From NCBI GenBank assembly GCA_963739975.1, contig CAVUCK010000019.1:186001-250000 (forward strand): DNA of 64,000 nucleotides. The letters are read 5' to 3'. The notes under the pieces were generated by a model. That model worked only from the letters and a program-made list of their open reading frames with translations, was not told the DNA's origin and ran no database searches. The position numbers were made by a program, and so were the translations under genes. Origin of the DNA: JALZMG01 sp963739975. GTDB taxonomy: Bacteria; Actinomycetota; Acidimicrobiia; Acidimicrobiales; Ilumatobacteraceae. Shown here one piece after another: positions 48,855 through 56,291 of the stretch (position 1 is the stretch's first letter; each line of letters starts with the position of its first letter).

Positions 48855-49250
48855 ATGACCACCCCGACACCGTCAACACAGTTGAGGATGATCACGCTCG
48901 ACTGCGCCGAGGTCCGCTCGCTGGCCGAGTTCTGGTCCGGGTTGCTGGGCTGGAAGGTCGCCCACCAGCAGGACGAGTACGCCATGCTCACGGGTCCTGA
49001 AGGCGGCATCGGGAGCGTCGCCATCGGCATCGGCCAGGTGGAGGACTACCTCCCTCCGGCCTGGCCCAACGAGCACGGGGCCAAGCAGTTCCACTTCGAC
49101 CTCGCCTGCGCGGACATCGCCGCCGCGGAACGACGCTGCGTCGAGCTCGGTGCCACCGTCCCGGAGCACCAACCCGGCGAGACGTGGCGGGTCCTGCTGG
49201 ATCCGGCCGGCCACCCGTTCTGCCTCACCGACGCCGCCAACTGGGGGTGA
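48855..49250 (+). CDS. VOC (glyoxalase-like) family protein
   Basis: 131 residues from ATG 48855. Typical of glyoxalase_6-type VOC proteins: 'LRMITLDCAEVRSLAEFWSG', 'LLGWKV', 'KQFHFDLACADIAAAERRCV', and the end 'VLLDPAGHPFCLTDAANWG'. It closely matches the fragment at the left end of the window (2-301). The His/Glu metal ligand pattern is incomplete, so it may be a binding protein instead of an enzyme. It is divergent from the AraC-type gene over 26 bases. Confidence 0.85.
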   Translation: MTTPTPSTQLRMITLDCAEVRSLAEFWSGLLGWKVAHQQDEYAMLTGPEGGIGSVAIGIGQVEDYLPPAWPNEHGAKQFHFDLACADIAAAERRCVELGATVPEHQPGETWRVLLDPAGHPFCLTDAANWG

Positions 49251-49281
49251 TCCGCAGGTCTGCGCATCGCCTACCGTTCGG

Positions 49282-50424
49282 GTGACGATCACTGAACGCC
49301 AGCACCAACGCTTCGCCGAGCTCCCCGACCGCAGCCCACTGCTGCTGGTCGATCTCGACGTGGTGCGCCAGCGCTACCTCGACCTCGTCGACGTCCTGCC
49401 CGGCGTCACGGTGTTCTACGCCGTGAAGGCGAACCCGTTGCCGGAGGTGCTGCGCCTGCTGGTCGAGCTCGGGTCGTCGTTCGACGTGGCGTCGCTCGGC
49501 GAGATCGAGCAGTGCCTCGCCGCCGGCGCGACGCCCGACCGGTTGAGCTTCGGCAACACGGTCAAGAAGGCGTCGGCGATCGCCGCTGCCCACGCCGCCG
49601 GCGTGAGGCGGTTCGCCTTCGACTGTGACAGCGAGCTGGACAAGCTGATCGCCGAGGCCCCCGGCTCGATCGCGTTCTGCCGGGTGCTGTGCGACGGGTT
49701 CGGCGCGGCCTGGCCGTTGTCGCGCAAGTTCGGGTGCACACCCGACCTGGCTCGGCGACTGCTCGAGCGCGCCGCTCGGGCGGGCCTGCGCGTGGGCGTC
49801 TCGTTCCACGTCGGTTCGCAGCAGTTCGACCCGGCGGCATGGGACCGCGCCCTCGCCGTGGTCGCCGACGTGCGAGCCGAGCTGCGCGCCGAGGGGGTCG
49901 ATCTCGAGCTCGTCAACCTCGGCGGCGGGCTGCCCGGTTCCTACATCGAGGCGACACCGGCGATGCCCACCTACGGAGACGCCATCGTCGCCGCCGTCGA
50001 TCGGCGCCTCGGTCCGTCCCAGCCAGCGGAGATCCTCATCGAGCCGGGTCGCCACCTCGTCGCCGATGCCGGTGCGCTGCGCTGCGAGGTGGTCACGGTG
50101 GGCCGGAAATCGGCCAGCGACGAGCATCGTTGGGTCTACCTCGACGTCGGCATGTTCTCCGGGCTCGCCGAGGTGATGGGTCAGGCCATCCGGTACCGGG
50201 TGGTGTCCGACCGGCCGAGCGCGGCGACGGGCCCGGTCGTGTTGGCCGGACCGACGTGCGACAGCGCCGACATCCTCTACGAGACCGTCGACTACCAGCT
50301 CCCGCTCGATCTGCGCCCTGGCGACCGCCTCTTCCTGCACTCGGTGGGCGCCTACTCGACGACGTACAGCACGATCGGTTTCAACGGTTTCCCACCGCTC
50401 GACGTGGAGGTCCTGCGCGGATGA
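49282..50424 (+). CDS. Ornithine/diaminopimelate decarboxylase-like (fold-type III PLP) enzyme
   Basis: 380 residues from GTG 49282. The PLP Lys is in 'VTVFYAVKANPLPEVLRLL'; 'FDVASLGEIEQCLAAGA', 'NTVKKASAIAAAHAAGVRRF', 'GVSFHVGSQQFDPAAWDRAL', 'NLGGGLPGSY', 'IEPGRHLVADAG' and 'VLAGPTCDSADILYE' are the eukaryotic-type ODC motifs (C-D-S at the active-site cysteine). The best guess is ornithine or lysine decarboxylation to a polyamine precursor. It overlaps the Crp-like gene by ATGA, and that product is a plausible regulator. Confidence 0.92.
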   Translation: MTITERQHQRFAELPDRSPLLLVDLDVVRQRYLDLVDVLPGVTVFYAVKANPLPEVLRLLVELGSSFDVASLGEIEQCLAAGATPDRLSFGNTVKKASAIAAAHAAGVRRFAFDCDSELDKLIAEAPGSIAFCRVLCDGFGAAWPLSRKFGCTPDLARRLLERAARAGLRVGVSFHVGSQQFDPAAWDRALAVVADVRAELRAEGVDLELVNLGGGLPGSYIEATPAMPTYGDAIVAAVDRRLGPSQPAEILIEPGRHLVADAGALRCEVVTVGRKSASDEHRWVYLDVGMFSGLAEVMGQAIRYRVVSDRPSAATGPVVLAGPTCDSADILYETVDYQLPLDLRPGDRLFLHSVGAYSTTYSTIGFNGFPPLDVEVLRG

Positions 50425-51035
50425 AGGAGCACGTCGCCAGGGCGCTGTCCGCGGTGGCCGATGGGCGCGGTGTCGCCCGTCGCTACCCGGCCGGTTCGCT
50501 GCTGTTCGCCGAGGGTGATCGCGGGACCGACGCACTGCTGATCCGGGCCGGCACGGTTCGCATCGTCGCCGGCTCCAGCGCGATCGACGAGATCGGGCCC
50601 GGCGCCGTGCTCGGTGAGTTCGCCGCCGTGGACGGCCTCCCGCGATCGGCGTCGGCGTATGCGTCGACCGACGTCGATCTCGTCGCCATCGACGCCGTCA
50701 CGGCGCTGCAGGCGCTGGCCGCCGCACCCGGCGTCGACCTGGAGGCCGTTCGTTCAGGGGTGCGAACGCACCGCCGGCGGACGCAGGAGCGGGCGGCGAA
50801 CGCCGGCGGACTGCCCCTCGGCGCCGTCGCCGCCCATCTGGCCGCACGGATCGAAGGCGGGCCGGGGACGGTCATCGCCCTCGAACCGGGGACCATCGCC
50901 GCCGACCTCGGCGTCAGCCTCGAGCTGACCGCTCGTGCGCTCGACCACCTCCACCACGCCGGTGTCCTCTCGCTCGACCGTGGTCGAGTCGTCGTGCACG
51001 ACCCCGGGGCTCTTGCGCACGTCGCCACGGACTGA
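50421..51035 (+). CDS. Crp/Fnr-like cyclic-nucleotide-domain regulator
   Basis: 204 residues from ATG 50421, overlapping the decarboxylase stop. The N-terminal jelly roll has 'YPAGSLLFAEGDRGTDALL', 'VRIVAG' and 'GAVLGEFAAVDGLPRSASAYA', matching the cyclic-nucleotide phosphate-binding G-E...R-S-A pattern. A long connecting helix leads to a short winged helix ('GTIAADLGVSLELTARALDHL', 'LSLDRGRVVVHD'). Ligand not proven. Coupling to the decarboxylase gene suggests control of that pathway. It converges without gap on the gene at 51036. Confidence 0.82.
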   Translation: MKEHVARALSAVADGRGVARRYPAGSLLFAEGDRGTDALLIRAGTVRIVAGSSAIDEIGPGAVLGEFAAVDGLPRSASAYASTDVDLVAIDAVTALQALAAAPGVDLEAVRSGVRTHRRRTQERAANAGGLPLGAVAAHLAARIEGGPGTVIALEPGTIAADLGVSLELTARALDHLHHAGVLSLDRGRVVVHDPGALAHVATD

Positions 51036-51809
51036 TCAACGAGGAGTCGTGGCGGCGACGGCCCAGGCGTGCGCTGACACGGTGAACGGTCCCGGCCCGA
51101 GCACCTCGTAGCAGCCGGCCCGCAGCAGCTCCCGCCGTGGCGGATCGAGGGAGGCAAGGTGCGCCCCGGCCGGGCCGACACCCAGTGTGTACGGCTCCCA
51201 CCACTCCTCGAAGCGCTCGTACTCGACCGCGGCGGGCAGCACGGCGTCAACGATGCCGTCGACGCCGATGATGCCGGCGCGCTCGAACAGCTCGGCCAGG
51301 TGACCCTCGCGCGCACCGTTCAGTCCGCTCTCGTCCCGGGCGTCCGGGTCGATGGCCAGGGCGACGTGCCAGAACGCGGCGAGCGGCGAGCGTCCGCCAG
51401 CGTGGTCCCAGACGCAGGCGGTGATCGTGCCGCCCGGACGTACGACACGGCGCATCTCGCCCAGGCCGGCCACCGGGTCGGTCATGAAGTGCACGACGAG
51501 TTGGGCCAGCGCGACGTCGAACCGGTCGTCGGGAAACGGCAGGTCCTCGGCACTGGCCCGGCGGACGTCCACGCCGGCATGGCGCTGGCGGTTGGCGGCG
51601 ACGAACGGCTCGGACGGGTCGACGGCGCTCACCGCGTCGGCGCCGAGCCGGTCGACCAGACCGGCCGTCAGGGCGCCGGGCCCGCAGCCGACGTCGAGGG
51701 CCGACTGGCCGGGCCGCACGCCGGCGAGGTCGATCATCGGGGCGACGAGCTGCGTGGAGTACCGGCCCATGAACCGGTCGTAAGCATCGGCGGCGACGGT
51801 GAACGACAT
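51036..51809 (-). CDS. SAM-dependent methyltransferase
   Basis: 257 residues from ATG 51809. Motif I 'SALDVGCGPGALTAGLVDRL', 'AVDPSEPFVAANR', 'AEDLPFPDDRFDVALAQLVV' and 'EMRRVVRPGGTITACVWD' are those of the UbiE/methyltransferase_11 group; 'YDRFMGRYSTQLV' at the start is common in actinobacterial relatives. Acceptor unknown. Its ATG overlaps the TGA of the VOC gene upstream (TGATG), so the two form an operon. Confidence 0.92.
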   Translation of the reverse strand: MSFTVAADAYDRFMGRYSTQLVAPMIDLAGVRPGQSALDVGCGPGALTAGLVDRLGADAVSAVDPSEPFVAANRQRHAGVDVRRASAEDLPFPDDRFDVALAQLVVHFMTDPVAGLGEMRRVVRPGGTITACVWDHAGGRSPLAAFWHVALAIDPDARDESGLNGAREGHLAELFERAGIIGVDGIVDAVLPAAVEYERFEEWWEPYTLGVGPAGAHLASLDPPRRELLRAGCYEVLGPGPFTVSAHAWAVAATTPR

Positions 51810-52186
51810 CAGGTCAGCGTTGCTTCGGGCTCCCAGAGCTGCACGGGGTTGCCCTCCGGATCCGCCAAGTGGGCGAAGCGTCCGTTCGGGTACGCCTCCG
51901 AGTCGACCTCGACGGTGAGGCCGGCGGCACGGAGCTGTTCGACCATGCCGTCCAGGTCGGCGACCCGGAAGTTGATGCCCCACCCGGACGGGCCGAGGTG
52001 CGGGCTGTCCCAGTGCTCAGCGCCGAACGGCGCGAACACCGTCGGTCCCTGCTGCTGCTCCCAGACCGCGTCGTCGTAGGTGCCCGGGGGGTCCATCACG
52101 CCAAGGTGCTCGGCGTACCAGCGGCTCAGCGCCGGCGGGTCCTCGGCCTTGAAGAAGAAGCCGCCGATGCCCTGCACACGTTCCAT
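51809..52186 (-). CDS. VOC (glyoxalase-like) family protein
   Basis: 125 residues. 'VQGIGGFFFKAEDPPALSRW', 'YAEHLGV', 'INFRVADLDGMVEQLRAAG' and 'RFAHLADPEGNPVQLWEPE' are the glyoxalase motifs, the last with the Glu of the metal site. Related to lactoylglutathione-lyase-like proteins; substrate unknown. It precedes and overlaps the methyltransferase gene. Confidence 0.9.
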   Translation of the reverse strand: MERVQGIGGFFFKAEDPPALSRWYAEHLGVMDPPGTYDDAVWEQQQGPTVFAPFGAEHWDSPHLGPSGWGINFRVADLDGMVEQLRAAGLTVEVDSEAYPNGRFAHLADPEGNPVQLWEPEATLT

Positions 52187-52248
52187 GGGTTGAGCCTGCC
52201 ACGACCGGGCGCTGGCCCTCGTCGTCGCCGTCGTGGCACCGTTGATCC

Positions 52249-52755
52249 GTGGGATCGCTCGAGCGTGCTCCGGAACCGGTGGACGGCGACGTGCGCGACG
52301 TGCTCGTTGGGTGGCTCGAGTTCCATCGAGGTGCGCTGCAGGAGAAGTGCGCCGGTCTCGACAACGCTCAGCTCGTGATGCGGTCGGCGCCGCCGTCGCC
52401 GCTGTCCCTGCTCGGCCTGGTCCGCCACCTCACGGAGATGGAGCGGGTGTACGCGGCGTGGGCGCTGGGACCGCCGGCCGAGCTGGTCTTCGTCTGGGGC
52501 GAGTACACCGACGACGGTCCCGAGTGGGACATCGAGGTGGATGCGTCGATGGTGGCGACGTCGATGCGGGCGTGGGCCGACGAGCGCGAGCGCGCCGACC
52601 AGCGCATCGCCGAGCACACCGCCCTCGACTCCATCGGTGCCGGCAACGGGCGGAGCCTCGGCTGGAACCTGCAGAAGCTGGTCGGCGAGTACGCCCGGCA
52701 CAACGGTCACGCCGACCTGGTGCGGGAACGGATCGACGGCCGCACCGGCGAGTAG
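52249..52755 (+). CDS. DinB-family (DUF664) protein
   Basis: 168 residues from GTG 52249. It is a four-helix bundle with 'LSLLGLVRHLTEMERVYAAW' (first His ligand), 'VWGEYTDDGPEWD' and 'LGWNLQKLVGEYARHNGHADLVRERIDG' in parts, with the conserved 'EYARHNGHADLVRE' carrying the other two His ligands, typical of the DUF664 mycothiol-transferase-like group. Reaction unknown. A related gene is at 61395-61997. It stands alone between diverging and converging neighbours. Confidence 0.9.
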   Translation: MGSLERAPEPVDGDVRDVLVGWLEFHRGALQEKCAGLDNAQLVMRSAPPSPLSLLGLVRHLTEMERVYAAWALGPPAELVFVWGEYTDDGPEWDIEVDASMVATSMRAWADERERADQRIAEHTALDSIGAGNGRSLGWNLQKLVGEYARHNGHADLVRERIDGRTGE

Positions 52756-52761
52756 CGACCG

Positions 52762-53073
52762 TCAGCCGCGGCGTCGCTCCGTGAGGTGGATCGTCACCGT
52801 GTCGCCGGCCTGCTTGCCGATGACGGCTCGCACCGCGGCGGTGACCGGCAGCTTGTGGTTCCCGTCGCCGAGCGCCATGAACGCGCTCTCGAAGGGGTGC
52901 CCGTCGACCGTGCCAGCGACCTTGACGAGGCCGCGCGTTCCGAAGAGCTCGGCCGACCAGTCGGCGACGACGTAGGTCCACCCGCCGGGCTCGGGACTGG
53001 TGCGCAGCTCGGCCGTGAACGTCGTGTCCAGCGCGTCGTCGGTGCTCGGGCGGACGGCGGTGCGGCGGCTCAC
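52762..53073 (-). CDS. DUF1905-family protein
   Basis: 103 residues from GTG 53073, overlapping the VOC stop by GTGA. 'DTTFTAELRTSPEPGGWTYV', 'SAELFGTRGLVKVAGTVDGH', 'FESAFMALGDGNHKLPVTAA' and 'GDTVTIHL' follow the DUF1905 consensus, a small beta-barrel domain of unknown function. Last gene of a set that starts with the ArsR-SRPBCC fusion at 54244. Confidence 0.9.
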   Translation of the reverse strand: MSRRTAVRPSTDDALDTTFTAELRTSPEPGGWTYVVADWSAELFGTRGLVKVAGTVDGHPFESAFMALGDGNHKLPVTAAVRAVIGKQAGDTVTIHLTERRRG

Positions 53074-53447
53074 GACGACGCCTCGACGATGTAGAAGCGG
53101 TTGCCGTCCTGGTCGTCGAACGAGTACATCGGCGGGACGCCGTCCCACGTCAGCAGCTCGCCGACGGCGACACCCCGGCCGGACATCGAGGCGTGCTCGG
53201 CGGCGGCGTCGGGCACGACGAACCGGATGCCCGTGTCCGTCGGGTCCGTCGCCTCGGGGCCCGCCGTCAGCGCGAGGGAGGTCGTCGCACCGACGGGAGC
53301 GACCTCGATCCACCGCATGGTCGGGCTGATCGGCGCGTCGAGCCGCTTCTCGAACCCGAGCGTGTCGACGTAGAACCCGACGGCGTCGTCCTGGTCGCGC
53401 ACCGTGATGCCGATCGTTCGAACGTCGGTGATGGTCGTCGTATGCAT
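53070..53447 (-). CDS. VOC (glyoxalase-like) family protein
   Basis: 125 residues from ATG 53447, with an AGAAGGAG-like site upstream. 'RTIGITVRDQDDAVGFYVDT', 'LGFEKRLD' and 'PPMYSFDDQDGNRFYIVE' match glyoxalase_2-type VOC proteins commonly found with ArsR-SRPBCC genes. Substrate unknown. It is the middle gene between the ArsR-SRPBCC fusion (17 bases upstream) and the DUF1905 gene. Confidence 0.9.
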   Translation of the reverse strand: MHTTTITDVRTIGITVRDQDDAVGFYVDTLGFEKRLDAPISPTMRWIEVAPVGATTSLALTAGPEATDPTDTGIRFVVPDAAAEHASMSGRGVAVGELLTWDGVPPMYSFDDQDGNRFYIVEASS

Positions 53448-53464
53448 TTCAATCTCCTTCTGGA

Positions 53465-54244
53465 TCACTGCTCGCCGTACATCAGCGAGCCGGGTGTGGT
53501 CAGGGTTTCGCCGGTCTCCAGCCAGGTCTTGAGGCCGGAGAGGATCATCGGCCAGCCGCCGTACAGCTCGGGCGGTGCGTCGTCGCTGAGCTCGTCGTGG
53601 GTCACGGTCAGACGGCAGGAGTCGCCGACCGGCTCGATCTCCCACGTCACCCGCGACGTGCCCTGGCGTTCGGCGTCCTCGCTCCACAGCGTGTGCATCG
53701 TCTGCACCAGGCGGTGGGGCGGGTCGACGACGAGGTTCTCGCCCTCGGCGAGCGGGCCGTCGGAGCCGGGATGGTTGAGGGCGTAGTGCGACCCCGGGGT
53801 CCAGTCCGACTCGACGCCGGCGCCGAAGTGGTACTTGGCCCGGATCGTCGGGTCGGTGATCGCCTCCCACAACCGCTCAGGCGAGGTGCGGATGTAGATC
53901 TCGAAGACCTTCTCCATCGTTCGCTCCATGGGGTGCTCCAGTTCGTGCTTCAGCCCGGACAGACCGGCGGCCCAGGACTCCGTGTACTTGCTCACCCACC
54001 GGTCATGGACGAGACGAATGGGGACGACGTTGAGGTAGTGGAACTTCTCGCGGCCCTGTCGCCGGCTGACGACCAGGCCGGCCTCTTCGAGCAGGCGGAG
54101 GTGCTTGGCGACGGCGATGCGGGTCATGCCGCGGCCGGCGGTGAGGGCCAGGAGGGTCTGGCCGTCCTGCTCGTACAGCGCATCGAGGAGGGCCCGCCGG
54201 GTCGGGTCGGCGAGGGCTCGGAAGACCGTCTCCACGCCCGTCAC
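53465..54244 (-). CDS. ArsR regulator fused to SRPBCC domain
   Basis: 259 residues from GTG 54244. Residues 1-~100 are a complete ArsR winged helix ('VFRALADPTRRALLDALYEQ', 'RGMTRIAVAKHLRLLEEAGL', wing 'GREKFHYLN'). Residues ~110-259 are an AHSA1-like SRPBCC domain ('VFEIYIRTSPERLWEAITDP', 'LWSEDAERQGTSRVTWEIE', 'GGWPMILSGLKTWLETGE'). The two domains, separate proteins in the operon at 425-1691, are here one chain, so a ligand in the SRPBCC pocket could control DNA binding directly. A palindromic operator lies 3 bases upstream. Confidence 0.92.
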   Translation of the reverse strand: MTGVETVFRALADPTRRALLDALYEQDGQTLLALTAGRGMTRIAVAKHLRLLEEAGLVVSRRQGREKFHYLNVVPIRLVHDRWVSKYTESWAAGLSGLKHELEHPMERTMEKVFEIYIRTSPERLWEAITDPTIRAKYHFGAGVESDWTPGSHYALNHPGSDGPLAEGENLVVDPPHRLVQTMHTLWSEDAERQGTSRVTWEIEPVGDSCRLTVTHDELSDDAPPELYGGWPMILSGLKTWLETGETLTTPGSLMYGEQ

Positions 54245-54247
54245 TAT

Positions 54248-54267
54248 AGGAAACCATTTGGTTTCCT
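54248..54267. promoter_or_regulatory. Perfect operator-like palindrome upstream of the ArsR-SRPBCC fusion
   Basis: AGGAAACC-ATTT-GGTTTCCT: 8-base perfect arms around 4 bases, 3 bases before the GTG at 54244 and inside the 31-base gap to the previous gene. Its AT-rich core contrasts with the surroundings. Autorepression by the 53465-54244 protein is inferred. Confidence 0.75.
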
Positions 54268-54275
54268 GTCAAGGG

Positions 54276-55004
54276 TCAGCCGGTGGGTCCGAATCGCTCC
54301 ACGCGGATCCGTTCGGCCGGCACGCCGGCTTGCAACAGGACGCGGCTGGCGCCGTCGGCGAAGCGGGCCGAGCCGCACACGTAGACGGTCGCTGCGTCAT
54401 CGATCGTCCCAAGGTCGGCGACGCCGAGCCGTCCGACGGCCCGCGTCGAACCGTCCGGGGCGCGGCGGGTGTAGATCACCGTGGTCTCCGGTCCGGGGAG
54501 CTCATCGGCGTAGTAGAGGTCGTCAGGGCTGCGGAGGGACACGACGAGACGGACGAGCCCGGCAGTGCCCGTCCGGCGGGCGTGGCGCAGCATCGCCATC
54601 AGTGGGACCACGCCGGACCCGCCACCCACGAGCACCGCCGGGGACGCACCGTCCCACACGAACCAGCCGCCGATCGGGCCGCGCACCTCCAGCTCGTCGC
54701 CGGGCTCGACGACGTCGTGCAGGAACGGAGACACCTCGCCGTCGGCGAACCGCTCGATCGTCAGCTCGATCGTCGGGTCGAGGTCGTCGCCGCTGGGAGG
54801 GCTGGCGATCGAGTACGAGCGCTGGGCCTGGTACCCGTCGGGCGCCGTGAGCCGCACGACGACGTGCTGGCCAGGACGGTGGCGGAGCGGTTCGTCGAGG
54901 CCGAGCGTGAGCGTGACCGCAGTCGGCGTCTCGGCCCGCCGGCCGAGGAGCCGCGCGCCGCGCCAGGGGCCGGCGGCCGGTGGGACAGTCGGTGAGTCAG
55001 TCAC
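54276..55004 (-). CDS. FAD/NAD(P)-binding oxidoreductase (ferredoxin reductase type)
   Basis: 242 residues from GTG 55004. FAD site 'RPGQHVVVRL' and 'AQRSYSIASPPSG' (R-x-Y-S), NAD(P) site 'AVLVGGGSGVVPLMAMLRHA', and the end 'VYVCGSARFADGASRVLL' with C-G-S as in flavodoxin/phenol-hydroxylase reductases. No iron-sulfur domain is attached. It overlaps the sulfite-oxidase-like gene by 8 bases and is probably its electron partner. Confidence 0.92.
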   Translation of the reverse strand: MTDSPTVPPAAGPWRGARLLGRRAETPTAVTLTLGLDEPLRHRPGQHVVVRLTAPDGYQAQRSYSIASPPSGDDLDPTIELTIERFADGEVSPFLHDVVEPGDELEVRGPIGGWFVWDGASPAVLVGGGSGVVPLMAMLRHARRTGTAGLVRLVVSLRSPDDLYYADELPGPETTVIYTRRAPDGSTRAVGRLGVADLGTIDDAATVYVCGSARFADGASRVLLQAGVPAERIRVERFGPTG

Positions 55005-55608
55005 CCTGGTAGCGCTGTTCGAGCCACGGATCGCCGCGGTCGTGATAGCCGTTGCGCTCCCAGAATCCGGGCTCGTCGTGGTCCATCAGCCGGAGGCCGG
55101 CGACCCACTTGGCGCTCTTCCAGAAGTACAGGTGGGGCACGAGCAGCCGGGCCGGTCCGCCGTGGTTTGCGGGCAGCGGCCGGCCGCCGACGTCCCAGAC
55201 CACCCAGGCCTTGGCGTCGGTCACGTCGGCGAGCGGGAGGTTCGTCGTGTAGCCGGTGTGGCTGAACGCCATCACGTGCGTGGCCGATGGCAGCGGCCGA
55301 GCCGTCGCCAGCAACGCGTCGACGGAGACGCCCTCGAAGTCGAGGTCGAACTTCGACCACGTCGTGACGCAGTGGATGGGGCCGTCGTAGCGCGAGGGTT
55401 CGACAGCGTGGATCTCGTCCCACGTCCAGGTCGTCGGCTGCTCGACCAGCCCCTCGATGCGCAACGTCCAGTCCGCCGTGGACAGGTCCGGCGTGACCTC
55501 GGCGTTGAGCACCGGCCAGTCCGTCCCGGCGTCGTACTGACCGGGCGGCAGCCGAGGATCCCGAGGCCCTCGGTTCCGGCCGAAGAACCCGCGTGTTGCC
55601 TTCGCCAT
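54997..55608 (-). CDS. Sulfite-oxidase-like molybdopterin oxidoreductase (YedY/MsrP-like fold)
   Basis: 203 residues from ATG 55608. The molybdenum-ligating Cys is in 'GPIHCVTTWSKFDLDFEGVS', with 'ADWTLRIEGLVEQPTTWTWD' before it and 'TNLPLADVTDAKAWVVWDVG', 'NHGGPARLLVPHLYFWKSAK' and 'VAGLRLMDHDEPGFWE' after it, all conserved in this compact sulfite-oxidase-like family. It would use the molybdopterin cofactor. Paired with the flavin reductase downstream (8-base overlap), it may form a small oxidoreductase system. Substrate unknown. Confidence 0.92.
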   Translation of the reverse strand: MAKATRGFFGRNRGPRDPRLPPGQYDAGTDWPVLNAEVTPDLSTADWTLRIEGLVEQPTTWTWDEIHAVEPSRYDGPIHCVTTWSKFDLDFEGVSVDALLATARPLPSATHVMAFSHTGYTTNLPLADVTDAKAWVVWDVGGRPLPANHGGPARLLVPHLYFWKSAKWVAGLRLMDHDEPGFWERNGYHDRGDPWLEQRYQGD

Positions 55609-55680
55609 CGACGCCGATCGTAGGAGGTGTTTCAGGAGGAGCTGCCCACGAACCACGGCTCCAACTGGTAGCAACGAGCG

Positions 55681-56133
55681 ATGGTCACACTGTCGGACGC
55701 GCTCGCCACCTCGAGGGATCGGGCGACCGAGTTCACGCGCTCGCTGTTCGCCGAGGATCCGTGGACTGCGGAGCAGGTCGTCGAGTTGATCAACCTCCAG
55801 CGCAACGCGACCATCGCTTCGGTCAACGCCTCGGGACAACCCCACGCCGCCGTCGTGATCGCCGGCAGCGTTCGGGATGGCATCTACTTCACCGTCCACC
55901 CGTCGTCCGTGCTCGCCCGCAACCTCGCCGCCAACTCGCGCATCGGCCTCAGCGTGTGCGACCCGCGCCACGCCGTGATGGCGCAGGGCCGGGCGGAGGC
56001 GGTCGGGCTCGCCGCCGACCTCGGTCCGCTCGTCGCCGAGCTCGCCGAAGCGAGCACGGCCGGGCGGTTCACCCCGGACGGCTGGGACGGGTCGATCTAC
56101 ACCGTCGCCATCGCCCGCATCTTCGCCAGCTGA
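55681..56133 (+). CDS. Pyridoxamine-phosphate-oxidase-like flavin/F420-binding protein
   Basis: 150 residues. 'EQVVELINLQRNATIASVNA', 'GQPHAAVVIAGSVRDGIYFT' and 'SVLARNLAANSRIGLSVCDP' follow the split beta-barrel of the PNPOx-like superfamily, which in actinobacteria includes F420-binding reductases. Which flavin it binds cannot be told. It diverges from the sulfite-oxidase-like gene and is followed by a strong hairpin at 56225-56269. Confidence 0.88.
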   Translation: MVTLSDALATSRDRATEFTRSLFAEDPWTAEQVVELINLQRNATIASVNASGQPHAAVVIAGSVRDGIYFTVHPSSVLARNLAANSRIGLSVCDPRHAVMAQGRAEAVGLAADLGPLVAELAEASTAGRFTPDGWDGSIYTVAIARIFAS

Positions 56134-56224
56134 GCCCAACGCCATCGTGCGGTGTCAGCCGGTCGGGTCGCGTTGGCCCGACTGGCCGCCGGCCGCACCC
56201 GACGGCTCGCCGGACGCGCCAACG

Positions 56225-56269
56225 CCGATGGGTGCGGGCATGACGTTGCGCCATGCCGGCACCCATCGG
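56225..56269. terminator. Bidirectional terminator-like hairpin
   Basis: CCGATGGGTGC-G-GGCATG pairs with CATGCC-G-GCACCCATCGG around a 9-base loop: 17 pairs and one G/G mismatch. It lies between the convergent genes ending at 56133 and 56292. There is no T-run. The remainder of this 158-base gap shows nothing else. Confidence 0.65.
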
Positions 56270-56291
56270 GCCGGGAGCGGGTCGTTCGGCC

